Shown here: positions 34,263-46,500 of the stretch, piece after piece
Numbering within the stretch: the first letter of the stretch is position 1
Layout of the letters: each line of letters starts with the position of its first letter
DNA from: Raphanus sativus
Taxonomy: Eukaryota > Streptophyta > Magnoliopsida > Brassicales > Brassicaceae
Length of the DNA stretch: 64,000 nucleotides
NCBI RefSeq assembly: GCF_000801105.2
Contig: NC_079515.1
Span: forward strand, 9,486,001-9,550,000
Direction of reading: 5' to 3'
Notes under the pieces: generated by a model
The model's database searches: none
Seen by the model: the letters and a program-made list of their open reading frames with translations, nothing else
Told to the model about the DNA's origin: nothing
Translations under genes and position numbers: made by a program

Positions 34263-37200
34263 CTAGCAAGCATCAGGGATAGTTCCAATACCAAAGTTCA
34301 TTCTCACTTCTATAGAACTCTGTGAGTTCATGTTTTGGCTCGTTCCTTCCCTTGAGTTTTCATATGCCAAGCACTCGTTTAATTCGGTAACGACTTGGGA
34401 CATGGTTGGTCTTCTAGCAGAAGAAGGATTTAGACACAACATTGCTAGTTCAACTACTCTCCAAACAGAACCAGAGTCACAATTTCCATGGAGTTTTGGA
34501 TCCACAATGTTTTGGATGTCTCCTTCTGTAAGCATTAACCCAACCCATTCTGAAATGTATGGTTTTTCACGATTTTGATTGATTACAGGCTGATTTGTGA
34601 TGATCTCTAATAGTACAATTCCGAAGCTATAAACATCACTTTTTTCGTTCAACCAGTTTGTTCGATAATACCTGCAAAATTGTTTCTTTATGCCATTAGA
34701 ATAGAAGAGAAATATGCAAAAATGTGGTATATATAAAGCTATGAATGAAAAACAGAGTTTATACTTAAAGTAATTAAAACAAAATCAAAATCAACGGCCT
34801 CATACAACTTACTCTGGATCAAGGTATCCAGGGGTTCCAGCAACAACCGTGGACACATGAGTTTCTCCTTCAACCGGAAAAGATCTCGAAAGCCCAAAAT
34901 CAGCTAACTTAGCCTGAAAATGTTCATTCAATAATATGTTTGTGGTTTTGACATCCCTATGAATCATAGGTGGTTTGCATCCATTATGCAAGTATTCCAA
35001 ACCTATGCAACAATTTTCATTTTTAGCAGGGTTTAAGAAAATAAATAGAATAAACAAGATAGTATACATCAAAACTCATATCAGACCTTGTGCAGATTCG
35101 ACGACTATTTTTAGTCTAGTTTCCCAATTCAGAAGAGACCCCCCTCGTTTTCCTATTTCAATCAATATATGAACATGTTACCATACACAAATTTGGTCTT
35201 TGTAGAAACTCATAATACTTACCCGACATATGTTCTCTCAAGTCTCCGTTAGCCATGTATTCATATATGAGAGCCAGATTTTCTCCTTCATCACAAAATC
35301 CAACGAGGCGAACTAAATTTTTGTGGTGAACTCTGAGAAGAAGTTCCACCTAGAAGTGTAGAAGAACCATAACAAAAAATGTAGCATTTCATTGTTAAAG
35401 CACCTTATTGTTTTCTATACATTTTTAGTATAGAGATTTGCTAAAAGTTACCTCTGCTTTGAATTCCTTATACCCTTGAGAAGATGAGTGTGAGAGCAAT
35501 TTAACAGCTACTTGTTCAGTACCATTTACAGTTCCGTGATAGACCATTCCAAATCCTCCTTTACCAAGGATTCTTTCAAAGTTATTTGTCATTGCTACAA
35601 CCTCCGAGTAAGTAAATCTTCTGTTTTTCGTCATTATTGCCGGTACTGAAGATCTGGTTGTTCTAGGATCTGATACATGCATATAACATGATAGCCAAAT
35701 GTGATATGAGTTTGAAAACATGCATGTATTATGAATATATTGCAATTTTTATGTAAATTAAAATGGTCTGTTTTGTATACCTGCACTGTTTGGTGTCTTT
35801 TTCTTCCTGAATACAAAAAAGAAAGCCAAAGCAGATCCAAGAACAACCAGGACCACGACCGATACAACAATAGGTACTACACTATTCTTTTTCTTGGAAC
35901 CAATGGATTTGTTAGCACATAATTCATCCGCACAAATAAGATCTGGGTTTCCATCATGACTGTAAGTTAATTACCAGTGATGTTAGTTAGAATCGAACAG
36001 GCTTAATATATTCATGAAGAAAATATATATGGTATATATATGATAAAACATTACATTAGTCTTAGTCCTTTTTTCTTAAGAAGAACTTGAGGAATAGAGC
36101 CATTCAGATTGTTCCCACTTAAATTTCTGTTAAGATAGACATAGTTAGGAGCATAAGCAATGCTATAATGAAGGAAGCCAACAGAAAAAATGATGGCCAC
36201 AAAAGCGACTCACATGAGCAAGAGTGATTTCATGCCAGCAAGAAACTCCGGTACTCCTCCAGTCAAATTGTTATTTGACAAGTCTCTGATTACATTTATT
36301 GTAAATATGAAATACTATGTTATATAGATAATGCTGTTTACGCTCTACTTACAATTCTTTTAGGTTAGTTAGATTTTGAATGACAGGCGCGATGATCCCC
36401 GTTAGTTGACTTGATGATAAATTTCTAAAGACATATTCATGAACACATTTTACGTAAAAATGACGAAACATTGTGAGAGAACTAGCAAAATAATTTAGAG
36501 ACTGATCTTACAAATAAGTGACTATAGGTGGCTCTGAAGCATTTGCGTTGTCACAGTTTAAACCATCCCATAAGAACTCTATAGGAGCACATGGATCTCC
36601 TTGCCAGCTAATCCTACTCAAATTGTAAGTATTTTGGATACTCTTGATAGCAAGAACTGGTATAAAATTCTTGTTAAATCAAATAAACAACTCATGCATA
36701 AAAATGAAAGGAGTCATATAGATAGAGGAGATATTATACTGACATACCATCATCTTGGTTTGTTTCCAACAGCGGTAAATCGATCACCGTGTAAATCTCG
36801 AAAGCATTTATGAGAGGAGGAAGGGTAGATTTTGACGTTCTTAGTAACTCTACGGTGCAATTTCCTTGATCACATTGTTGTGGTGTGAAGTATGATAAAG
36901 TTTCTATGGAGAAGGGTTTAGGACTATAGCGTTCGTACATAGGATCACCATTCACCAATACACTGAATTCTCGGGTTTCGTTCGCCTGTAAAGATTGAAT
37001 CTCGGCAAAGTGCATGTAGATATAAAATTGGGTCGTCGAAGGCGTCAATAACCATGTCCAGGTGAAATTCCATGGCGCAAAAGCACTTATGGGCGTTGAG
37101 GCTGACGCCATCACGACTTGTGGTGGGTTATAACCATTAGAAGTGTTTACGGTGAAATTGGTAGTTACTTCTGTCCATTTTTTCTCATCGAAATTGGGTA

Positions 37201-37784
37201 TCCATACACGATCACTAACATCACTGGGATACCTAGAAAAAAATAGTTTAATCATGTGTTCAATTCTACAAAATTGGGATGAACATTAAGAGCCAATCAC
37301 TTTGAACTGAACTCTTTAAGTAACTCGAATGGTAGAGAAGTAGTTCAATCGACTCGAAAGAACCTGGGCCAGCCTTAACATTTTAGGTAATCAAAATTTC
37401 TAATAATTTAATATTTTAAATGAAATAGTTACACCAAAATATAATGAAATTAGATGTTTTGTCCACACATATTGGCATAATCTTATTATGAAAAATTATT
37501 AGTTTTGTGTTTTATTAATTCAAAAACCAGCATAACAAATTATTATTTACATTCTCAGAAAATTTAAATCAAAGATTAATTATCTGTATATGACAATGTT
37601 TTTTTATCAAAATGTATATGATTATTATTATGTTGAAAATTTTAAAACACTCACATATTAGGACTATTATAGAAAAAACATTTATACAAAAATATTTCTT
37701 TATTAATATTAATATTAATTTTTAATAGGTTTACATTTTAATTTTTAACTTTTATAATAGAAAATACTATTTCTAGATAACAAC

Positions 37785-37821
<37 letters not shown>

Positions 37822-40800
37822 AATTATCTTATTTAAAAAATAGTTTTATTTTGACATTTTTATCATATTAATTTATTATCATTTATCTATATAACATATA
37901 AATATAATATTATTAAATATAAAATTTATTATAGGTAACAATGATATTAACCAGTCTAACGTCTGAAATCGAATGGGAAAAATCCTTTGCAAATATATAT
38001 ATATATATATATTAATTAAATAATTTTATTATAAACATAACTATTATATAAATAAAATATTGTTTACATTGTATATTACGGAAAACACCATAGATATTTT
38101 AAGAGAAATTGTTTAAAATATCATAAGTTAATTACCATTTTTAAAAAATGTCCTCAACCAAAAATATACTAACACATTTGGGTGTAGGTTTTATTGATTA
38201 TTGTTTAGGGTTTAGTATTAGGGATTAGGGTTGGGTTTCTAGATGTTTTATAAATATTTAGAAATTTTGCTTAGTTATTTTATCACAAACTTAGGATATT
38301 TATGAAAATAACCATTCATTAATGGTATATTTGAAAAGTAGTATTAAACTTGGGTAGAATTGAAAATTTCCCATCTATACTATTAAATCAGAATCCCTAA
38401 TAGGATTCTACCCTTGATTTTTCAAATTATTTACAAAAGAATGCCACTGATTTTCCTATTTTTTTAATTAAAGTTCGGCCACATTTATGACATCCAATCA
38501 AAATCCAGTTTTTATGTGCAATCAAATTACCTTCCCTTTTTAAAAGTTATTTAATGTCTTGCCTTCCTATATTATTGGTAAATCAATATTTTGTTATCAC
38601 TCAGCCTAATTGAAACCGTAACCATTTACTTATCTTTACAATTTTTTTGTTCCTAACTAATAGGTAAATTTGAAACTAATATAATTAATAAATTTAATTA
38701 CTATATTCCATCGACCCAACATGTGTTTTTACACCCATTATATTTTTTTGGAGATTTCGTTTGATATTTTTGACTTTACAATATTGTAACATAAAAATTA
38801 TTCTAAAATTTTATATATTTCTATCTTATATTATGAATTTTGAAAAGTCATCATCGTGGAACCAATTTTTTTAGCCGCCCGGTATAATAGTTAACTAACC
38901 ATCTCTAATCCACCTCTATTTTCATCTCTATATTTTTTCTCTAAAATAGAGAATCTCTATTATAGAGTTGAATTTACTTCAATGTACATATGTCTATATA
39001 ATAAAGTTTTTCTATTTTAAAAAAAAATATAGAGGAATGTTACTTTTTGTCATACATTGGAAATGCTTTAGTACTAAGATTTTCTTAAAATACGTAAACG
39101 ACTTATTAAATGAATATCTTTATAATTTTTTTTATCTATTGAATATTGATCATCATTAATATTTTCAGATATTTGATACTGTAGTATTTATTGTTAATGA
39201 AATATATTAAGAGATCTAATAGATATTTAACAGAGAATTGAGATTTATGATCCACAAAAAATTCGGAAACCCAAGCCTTCAGTAAAAAAAAGTTCGAAAA
39301 CCTAACAAATACTAACAAAAATAATATCCGTATCTAACTTTTTTTAATCGACCCATAGATTTTAAACTTATAAGAATTGGAGCATTTTTAATACATAGAT
39401 ATGTTTGCTCCGCATATCTTCCTTATACCTAAATGTAACAGATTGTCTAAATTGGTTGTATTAAATTATTTAATTGTTAACGAAATCTATGAAAATTCGG
39501 GCCATTTAGGCCGAGTTTAATAAGTTTATAAATCCAAATCGAAGCCCAATTTATAGTGTCTCCTTTTTGAAAACAAAAATATTAAAGCATTGCATTCTAT
39601 TTATTTTAGGTATATTATTATATTTAATTTTGAATATAAATTTTAGTTTCATGAAACATTAAAATATATAATGAATAACTATAATGTGTGTTTAATTTAT
39701 AAATATAATAGTTTAATAAGTTTAAAATGTAAATATGGTAACCTTTTCAAATAAATAAACACTGCATAGTTTAATTTACTGATTAGAAGTGTACCACTTT
39801 TTAAATCCCTTCTCAAAATATATTAGTATTGTAAACATAAACAATTATTTTTAAAAAATATATGCAAATATTATCAATCTTTTATAAACAAATATAAAAT
39901 CTATGAATATATCTTTTATTTTAAAAAAAAATTCTCTGTTACATAAAACTTTAAAACGAAAAATAATCCCGCTCTTTAAAAGGGCGGGTCAAAATCTAGT
40001 ATATCTTTAATTATGATGGGAGTTTTCATTAAACTTTTGATCTTTACATACAATTAGACAATTTTAATAGAATGCACAATTACACATGAAATTATTTTAC
40101 TATTGAATTTTATTTTATTTAAAACTAATTACTATTATAAAATACAAAATCTAAGAAATTGAATGTATTAAAAAAAATTTAAAAAAAAATTACTTAGCTA
40201 AAACAAAGATGAACGTTTATTACTAAAAAATAAAATCAAATCGGTGTACTAATATTAAAGTAATTGTTGTATATTAAATTAAATTTTGCAGGAAAATAAT
40301 TTAATAATCCAAAATCAAAAATAATCAAGTTCGCTTTTTGTTTGGATCGTTTTCCCATGATAAAAAAAAAAAACTCGAAGCAAACTAGAAAACTAAAAAC
40401 TGAACTTGACTGAATTAAAAGGGCATGCATGATGACTGATACCTTACGGTACGGCTTGCAGTGCTGAAATAATTCCGTCTGAAATGCCTCAGAGAGCCGC
40501 TCTGAGTATTGTAAGTACTATTGTTCTGTAATGGTCGTAGCTCTAAGGTATTAATAATAGGATAACCTGTTCCTGTGTTAACTAGACAGACCTGGAGGGA
40601 CTTAGAGATGGGTTTGTGGATGATCTCCTCGAACATACCACCTGTCCCCCATAGACCCAAATTAATCGTTTCCAAATAATTTGGACCAAGGTAGAGGTCG
40701 AAACTCGGGTATTCGTTAAGACCATCGTAATTACCGTACACGAATAAAGCTCTGATAAGATATTTTGTGCCTTGCGTGACGTTCAAGGTATAGCAGTTTC

Positions 40801-41192
40801 TGGTTCCATCTGGGAAGTACCTGAGATTCCAAACCGGTTTAGGGAAGAGCGACTCGACCTCCTCTTGAACTTTTCCGGTTTTGCCAGTTTGCACAAAACC
40901 ATTGTCCGTTGAGAATGTTAATCCGGTCTGAACGTCGTTGTAAGGAGGCTCGTTAGGTGGTGACCCACAATCCAAGCTGATGAATCCTAATAACACATTA
41001 CATAAGCAATCATGTTTCGGACCAATTGTATATAATTAAGAACAATCTTTCAACAAAAGATGTAGTAAAGAAATATAAAGAAACGTGTATGTAAGTACCG
41101 TTTTGGTCCTGAGCTTCAATGATATGTAAAAGGGAAGAAAAAGTGATGCATATCAAGGCACACAACCGAAGTGCTTGAGGATGATTCTCCAT
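34263..41192 (-). CDS. Malectin-like LRR receptor kinase (LRR-I type)
   Basis: Thirteen exons on the minus strand: 41099-41192, 40443-40986, 36748-37232, 36512-36656, 36353-36424, 36214-36285, 36055-36126, 35781-35959, 35452-35669, 35223-35349, 35087-35152, 34813-35002 and 34263-34671. All are GT-AG and sum to 2673 nt (890 aa) with no break. Order: signal peptide (about 1-27), malectin-like ectodomain (FISLDCG onward), three 24-residue LRRs each on its own 72-base exon, membrane helix near 525-548, and kinase from about 585. The kinase keeps GKGGFG (590-595), VAVK (Lys611), HRD (706-708) and DFG (726-728), so it should be an active RD kinase. It probably sits at the plasma membrane sensing an extracellular or cell-wall cue; the ligand is unknown. 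The position fits At3g21340. Intron 2 is 3.2 kb and holds a Helitron. The donor of exon 11 is an unusual GTCTGA. Confidence 0.95.
37233..38373 (-). other. Remaining intron 2 sequence
   Basis: AT-rich intron sequence with AT microsatellites near 37791-37817 and 37997-38013. It has a low-complexity TTTAGGGTTTAG-like stretch near 38205. No ORF. Confidence 0.6.
38374..39999 (+). mobile_element. Complete Helitron in receptor-kinase intron 2
   Basis: Starts TCTATACTATTAAATCAGA after an A (38373). It ends with hairpin CCCGCTCTTTAAAAGGGCGGG, TCAAAAT, CTAG (39996-39999) and a following T. Size 1626 bp. It is antisense to the host gene and has no Rep/helicase ORF, so it is non-autonomous. It accounts for half of the intron (37233-40442). 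Confidence 0.9.
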
Positions 41193-41721
41193 TATTCTTT
41201 AATTGTACATTTACAGAAAAAAAACACAGAAAACTTTTAGAGATGTCTCCGTATTATTGGAAATTGTTGAAAAGCAAATAAGCACCGATGTAGTTTTTGG
41301 AGGTCAGTTTATAAAATAAATAAATAAAAAGAGTTCGGTATCTGCGACCAAAATAAAACTAAACTAATACGTCAAAATTATTTTACATTACACAAGTAAT
41401 TTTAGATCATTTTAAAAGACACAAAGAGTACATGTGGCAACTGGCTTCGCTGGTCCAGAAATGAGACGTGCATCATGCGACACACCCAATACTTGTTATG
41501 ATCCAAATGGTCGTTGACTTTGACCTTTGCTGTCTTTTGTTTATGTTTCCTTATAATTAATTAGGTTATCATCGGACTAGAGTTCCATAATTGAAACAAA
41601 ATGTCAACACTCATCATTTATTTATTTGTTTTGGGCAAGCACGTTGCTTTTACGCGGATGCTTCACTACTACAAATTTTGAATGAACAATGGAAATTGCA
41701 CTAGTCTAACTCTGTTTCCTT
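41193..41721 (-). promoter_or_regulatory. Receptor-kinase promoter up to the LINE insertion
   Basis: This is the only native upstream sequence left between the kinase start and the LINE. It contains the paired W-box. The LINE therefore replaces or displaces everything beyond about 530 bp. Confidence 0.5.
41514..41525. promoter_or_regulatory. Double W-box upstream of receptor kinase
   Basis: TTGACT (41514-41519) and TTGACC (41520-41525) are directly adjacent, about 320 bp upstream of the kinase ATG. TTGAC(C/T) is the WRKY-binding W-box, and paired boxes are common in stress-induced receptor-kinase promoters. Regulation by WRKY factors is inference. Confidence 0.6.
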
Positions 41722-42587
41722 AATGGGTTTTGTTTAAGTTGCTTTGTTTAAGTTGCTTATGTCTTAAAAAAAAGCTCTCTAGCACGGTTCCCGATGGAGA
41801 ATTCCTGGTTCCCGTCCGGTAGCGCTTCCGCCTTCAGTCCGCCGCTTGACACCACTGGTGACAGTCGCTCCCTCGTCCCACCCCACCCCCTGACCCTCCT
41901 GACCCATCTTCTCCTTTCCCTGCTTCTCACTACCCTTCCCTCTCCTCTTCTTCCTCCAAACTTTCACGCCGTTCTCTTCGTACTGGCCATTACAAGCCTG
42001 TTGAGAAGGCGTCTAGCTCAACTCTCCCTCCAACTGCTGGTGATGCTTCTGCAACCCAGATGTTTCTTATAGTAGATCTGAAATCACTGTTCCCCAATCT
42101 GGATCTGAAAATACTGTAGCTATTGTTGAAAACCTAACTTCTGAATCCTTCACCATTATCCCTCCTAAAGAAACCTCTCCAACTTTAACAAACAAAGCAT
42201 CAGGCGCACCCTCTACAATCCTCCCTCCCCTGCCTACCGACAAAACTAACCTGATCCAGAACCAAAATCCTAACCTAAACTGTCCTGCCCCTCCCTCTAA
42301 AACCACCCCTTTACTCACGTGCCCTCCTTCTGTAACAAATCCCCAAAGCCGTTCAATTCCAACTGGTCCTTCTCTGGTAGAAAGATTGAGGAAAAAAGAA
42401 GATAAGACTCTTACCAGACTTGCTCCTATCACTCTGTCTGATTCTGGCAGGCCTAGAGTCTTGATTCCAGACAGTGTTTTCCAGAAAGGTGCTGAACTAC
42501 ACAAAGACTTAATTGTCTGCCATTTCAACGGAAGGCCACCTCCGTTTACTCAAATCCAGAATGTGCTGAACCACATGTGGGGAAAAG

Positions 42588-42652
42588 GTAAGGATCCCAA
42601 GTGATTACCTCCGCCAGTGATTGTAAGGATCCCAAGTGATTACCTCCGCCAG
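42588..42652. repeat. Direct repeat in LINE ORF1
   Basis: The 30 bases beginning GTAAGGATCCCAAGTG occur at 42588-42617 and again at 42623-42652, with TGATT between. The second copy reads as the conserved VRIPSDYLRQ. The first reads out of frame and supplies the stop. A conserved stretch normally expected before VRIPSDY seems replaced. Confidence 0.85.
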
Positions 42653-43175
42653 AAGATTTTGGAGAAGAATGTGTGGTATATTGGGGACTCAATGTTCCAT
42701 GCATCACAGTGGTCTTCAGACGGTAGCTCTAAGCCACGGGAAGTGATCCAAATTTGGGCTCACTTAACTGGCGTCCCTTTAGACCTGAGATACAAGCAAG
42801 GTCTTAGTCTAGTGGCTGGTCTTATTGGAGAACCAAAAGAAACGGATGACTTTACCTTGAACCTCGTCAGCTTGACATTGTCGCATGTTAAAGTTGAAGT
42901 CAAGCTGTCTGAACCACTACCTAGAGTTGTTGAGTTCGTCAGACAGAATGGAGAGATTGTGGAGATTCAAGTAGATTATCCATGGGTGCCCCCCACATGT
43001 GCTCACTGCAAAGAACTTGGGCACATATCACGCAATTGTCTTCTTCTGCCTGCTCCTGCAAAGAAAGACCCTCCCCCTTCAAAAAAGGATCCAAAAACTG
43101 CGACTCAAAAAACTGCTATACCAGAAAAAACTGTTACCTCACCCTCTAAGCCGCTCTCTCCTACCCTCACATACA

Positions 43176-43262
43176 CCAATCACTGCCCCTTCCTCCTCCT
43201 GAAACCTTACCCCTCTCTCTGAGCCAATCACTGCCCCTTACTCCTCCTGAAACCTTACCTCT
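43176..43262. repeat. 48-bp imperfect tandem repeat in LINE ORF1
   Basis: Copies start CCAATCACTGCCCCT at 43176 and 43224. They differ by a substitution and a one-base indel that shifts frame. Confidence 0.8.
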
Positions 43263-43571
43263 CTCTCCTTCCTTAAACAATTCCCCTCCCCTTTTGTTCT
43301 CCTCCTCTGAGGGTTTTGTCTTCCCTTTTCCTTCACCTGCATCCACAGAAAAAGCCACCCTAAAAAGATCAATCTCAAATCCTAACCTCCAAAAATTTCC
43401 TTCCTTCCTAAGTCAGTTAGCCTATTTCTCTTCTCTGCCCCCATTAATTCCCCCAACCCCGCCTGATAAGCCTTTTGTTTCCTCCTCAAAACCTATTTCC
43501 ACTTCCAACTCGTTTGATATTTTGGATTCTAATGATGCTCTTCATTCCGAGGGGCTTCAAAATCTTTAAAT

Positions 43572-46500
43572 ATGTATAGTAAACTATTTTTTTGGAATGT
43601 CCGAGGCCTAAATGACCCGGACAAGCATCAGCCTTTTTGTGATTGGCTTAAGAGCCACCAGCCTATTTTCGGTTCTCTTTTGGAAACCCATATCAAAGAT
43701 CCAAATCTAAGCTACTTAATGGGTAAACTTTGCAATGGGTGGAAGTATACCTCTAACCATGCGTGCGATGATGATGGTAGAATTGTCCTGATATGGAAGC
43801 CCTCTGTCTCAGTCCAGGTTCTGCATCAAACCCGCCAGTCACTAACCTGTGAAGTCAGGATCCCAGGCTCACCAATGTTTATATATACTGCCATATATGC
43901 TGCAAATACAAGGAGTGAGCGCACTGACCTGTGGGTGGATCTTCTGAACTTATACCAGTCGCTTGATCTCTACTCAGCTCCTTGGATGGTAGGAGGGGAC
44001 TTTAACCAGGTTTTGCATCCTGCTGAGCACTCTGTTCCAGCAGTGAATTCTCTGACCCCAAAAATGATTGAGCTTCGTGACTGTCTGATTCAACTAGAAC
44101 TCTATGATCTGAGATACCAAGGCCCTAACTTTACTTGGAGCAATCACCAACCAGATGACCCTATAGCCAAAAAACTAGACCGCCTTCTTATCACCAGCCT
44201 GATCCTTCACCTTTTTCCCCACTGCTCATCTAACTTCTTGCCACCTATTTTCTCAGACCATTGCCCATGCCTTGTTGATCTAGCTTTTAAAATTCCTTCT
44301 TCAGGAACTAAGCCTTTCAAATTTTATAATTACCTCACAAAACATCCTGACTTTCACCAAGTGGTCTTGCAAGCGTGGACTGAAGCCGGAAGCCTAGTGA
44401 CTAATCTTTCCGACCTGTGCTGGAAGCAAAAACAGATTAAAAGGGAGTTAAAATGCTTAAACATAGAATTTTTTTCACAAATTCAAAAGAGAGTGAGCGA
44501 AGCTAACTGTTTGTTACAAGCTGTGCAGGTACAATCCCTCAACTCGCCTTCCACAATGCTGTTTGAACAGGAGAAAGAACTGCTTCAGAGGTGGCAATTC
44601 CTAAGGAGCATAGAAGAAAGCTATTACAAACAAAGATCAAGAATCAATTGGTTGAAGGAGGGAGATCAAAATACTGCTTACTTCTTTAGAGTGGTCCAAA
44701 TTAGAATGAATTTTAACGCCATCAGATCATTCCATCTCCCATCGGGCGAAGTGATACTAGATCCTCTGCAAATGTCATCCCATGCCATTCACCACTTTCA
44801 GTCTATTCTTGGCCCTCTACTGCTACCTCCATCACCACTTCATTCTCCTCCAACATGGTTCCAGTCCCTTAACCTCTACGTGATATCGTTCCAAGAAGCC
44901 CAAACTATGCTCCTCCTACCTTCAGGTGAAGAGATCTCTAGAGTATTACTGAGACTTAACCCAAACAAGGCTCCAGGCCCCGATGGGTTAACGTCGGGAT
45001 TTTATAAAGCGGCATGGGACATTGTAGGCTCTGAGGTTGTTGCATCGATCATACAGTTCTTCACTTCATCATATCTGCCGACTGCAGCTAATGCGACAAT
45101 CCTAACACTGGTGCCAAAGAGGCCTGGTGCTTCTCTTATCACTGAGTTCCGACCTATCTTCTGCCTAAACACTGTCTACAAAACTATCTCTAGGCTCCTG
45201 GTTAAGAGACTGAAACCAATCCTATCTTCGCTCATTATCCCTAACCAAACTGCTTTTGTGAAAGGGAGGTTGCTAGTTGAGAACACGGTCTTGGCTTCTG
45301 AGCTGATAAATGGATACCACAAAAGATCAGGTTCCCCAAGAATTACTATCAAGGTTAATATAGCAAAAGCGTTTGATACTCTATCCTGGGATTTCTTATT
45401 CAACTGTCTAGAAGGGGTGGGCTTACCTGAGAAGGTCATTGGATGGCTGAGAGAATGTGTCTGTACTACGAGTTTTTCACTGGGCTATAATGGAGCCGTA
45501 CACGGTTTCTTCAAGGGTAGAAGGGGACTGCGCCAAGGGGATCCCTTATCCCCCTATTTGTTTGTTATTGCTCTCAACAACCTATCACTCATGCTTAACC
45601 AGGCTGCAAGAGAACTGAAGTTCAAATATCATATGCGCTGTGACTCTGCCAAGATGACTCATCTTTGCTTCGCCGATGATCTTCTGATCTTCTTGGACGG
45701 CTCCCTCCAGTCTCTCCAAGCTGTACTTCAGGTACTCAAGGAATTTGAGCTTCGCTCGGGTCTCGCTGTGAGTGTCCAGAAGTCTTCGTTCTTCTCTTCG
45801 GGCCTGACTGATGCAGAACGCGACCTTATCCAATTCACTACTGGAATGCCGCAAGGTTCACTACCGGTTCGGTACCTGGGCGTTCCTCTCTGCACGAAAA
45901 AGCTTACATCACTGAACTGTGAAGTTTTAATCCAGCAAGTGAAAGGAAAATTCAACTCTTGGAGTGTAAGAGCCTTATATTTTGCTGGACGCCTGCAGCT
46001 CATTAAGACGGTCATTGCTGGAATAACCAACTTCTGGTGTTCATCTTTCGTATTACCAAAAGCTTGCATCAAACGGATTAACTCGCTCTGCGGTGTGTTC
46101 CTGTGGAAAGGAAACATCGATGATCGTCACACAACAAGGGTTAGTTGGGAGATAGTAACAAAACCGAAGACTGAAGGAGGACTTGGAGTTCGAAATCTTG
46201 ACCTTTGGAACAAGGCGTGCATACTAAAGCTGATCTGGCTGCTCTTCTTTGAAGCTGGATCCATATGGGTTGCGTGGTTTACAGAAACGGTGCTTGACGG
46301 AGATCTCAACTCATTCTGGACAGTGAAACCGAGCACAAGGAACTCATGGTTGGTAAATAAATTACTCAAACTGAGAAGTGAGATTTTTGGTTGGATCAAA
46401 CTTAGAGTAAGGAATGGAGAAACTTGCCGTTTCTGGAATGATAACTGGTCAGAGTTGGGCTCCTTGAGAACTTTCCTAGCCACTGACTCGAACTCATCTC

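Larger units (their letters stand above)
41794..43569 (+). pseudogene. LINE ORF1 (DUF4283/CCHC RNA-binding protein), broken
   Basis: Begins MENSWFPSGSASAFSPP. The DUF4283-type domain continues with LIVCHFNGRPPPF and VRIPSDYLRQKILEK...WYIGDSMFHASQW. It ends in a zinc knuckle CAHCKELGHISRNC (C-X2-C-X4-H-X4-C) near 42995-43036. A Pro/Ser-rich C-terminus ends at 43569, two bases before ORF2. The frame changes at least twice between about 41960 and 42060. An in-frame stop at 42602-42604 sits in a 35-base-period direct repeat. Another stop at 43220-43222 is at the junction of an imperfect 48-bp tandem repeat. It cannot make a normal ORF1 protein. Confidence 0.85.

Noticed and set aside
45176..46483. 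Minus-strand ORFs opposite LINE ORF2
   Set aside because: They are shadows of the conserved plus-strand reverse transcriptase frame.
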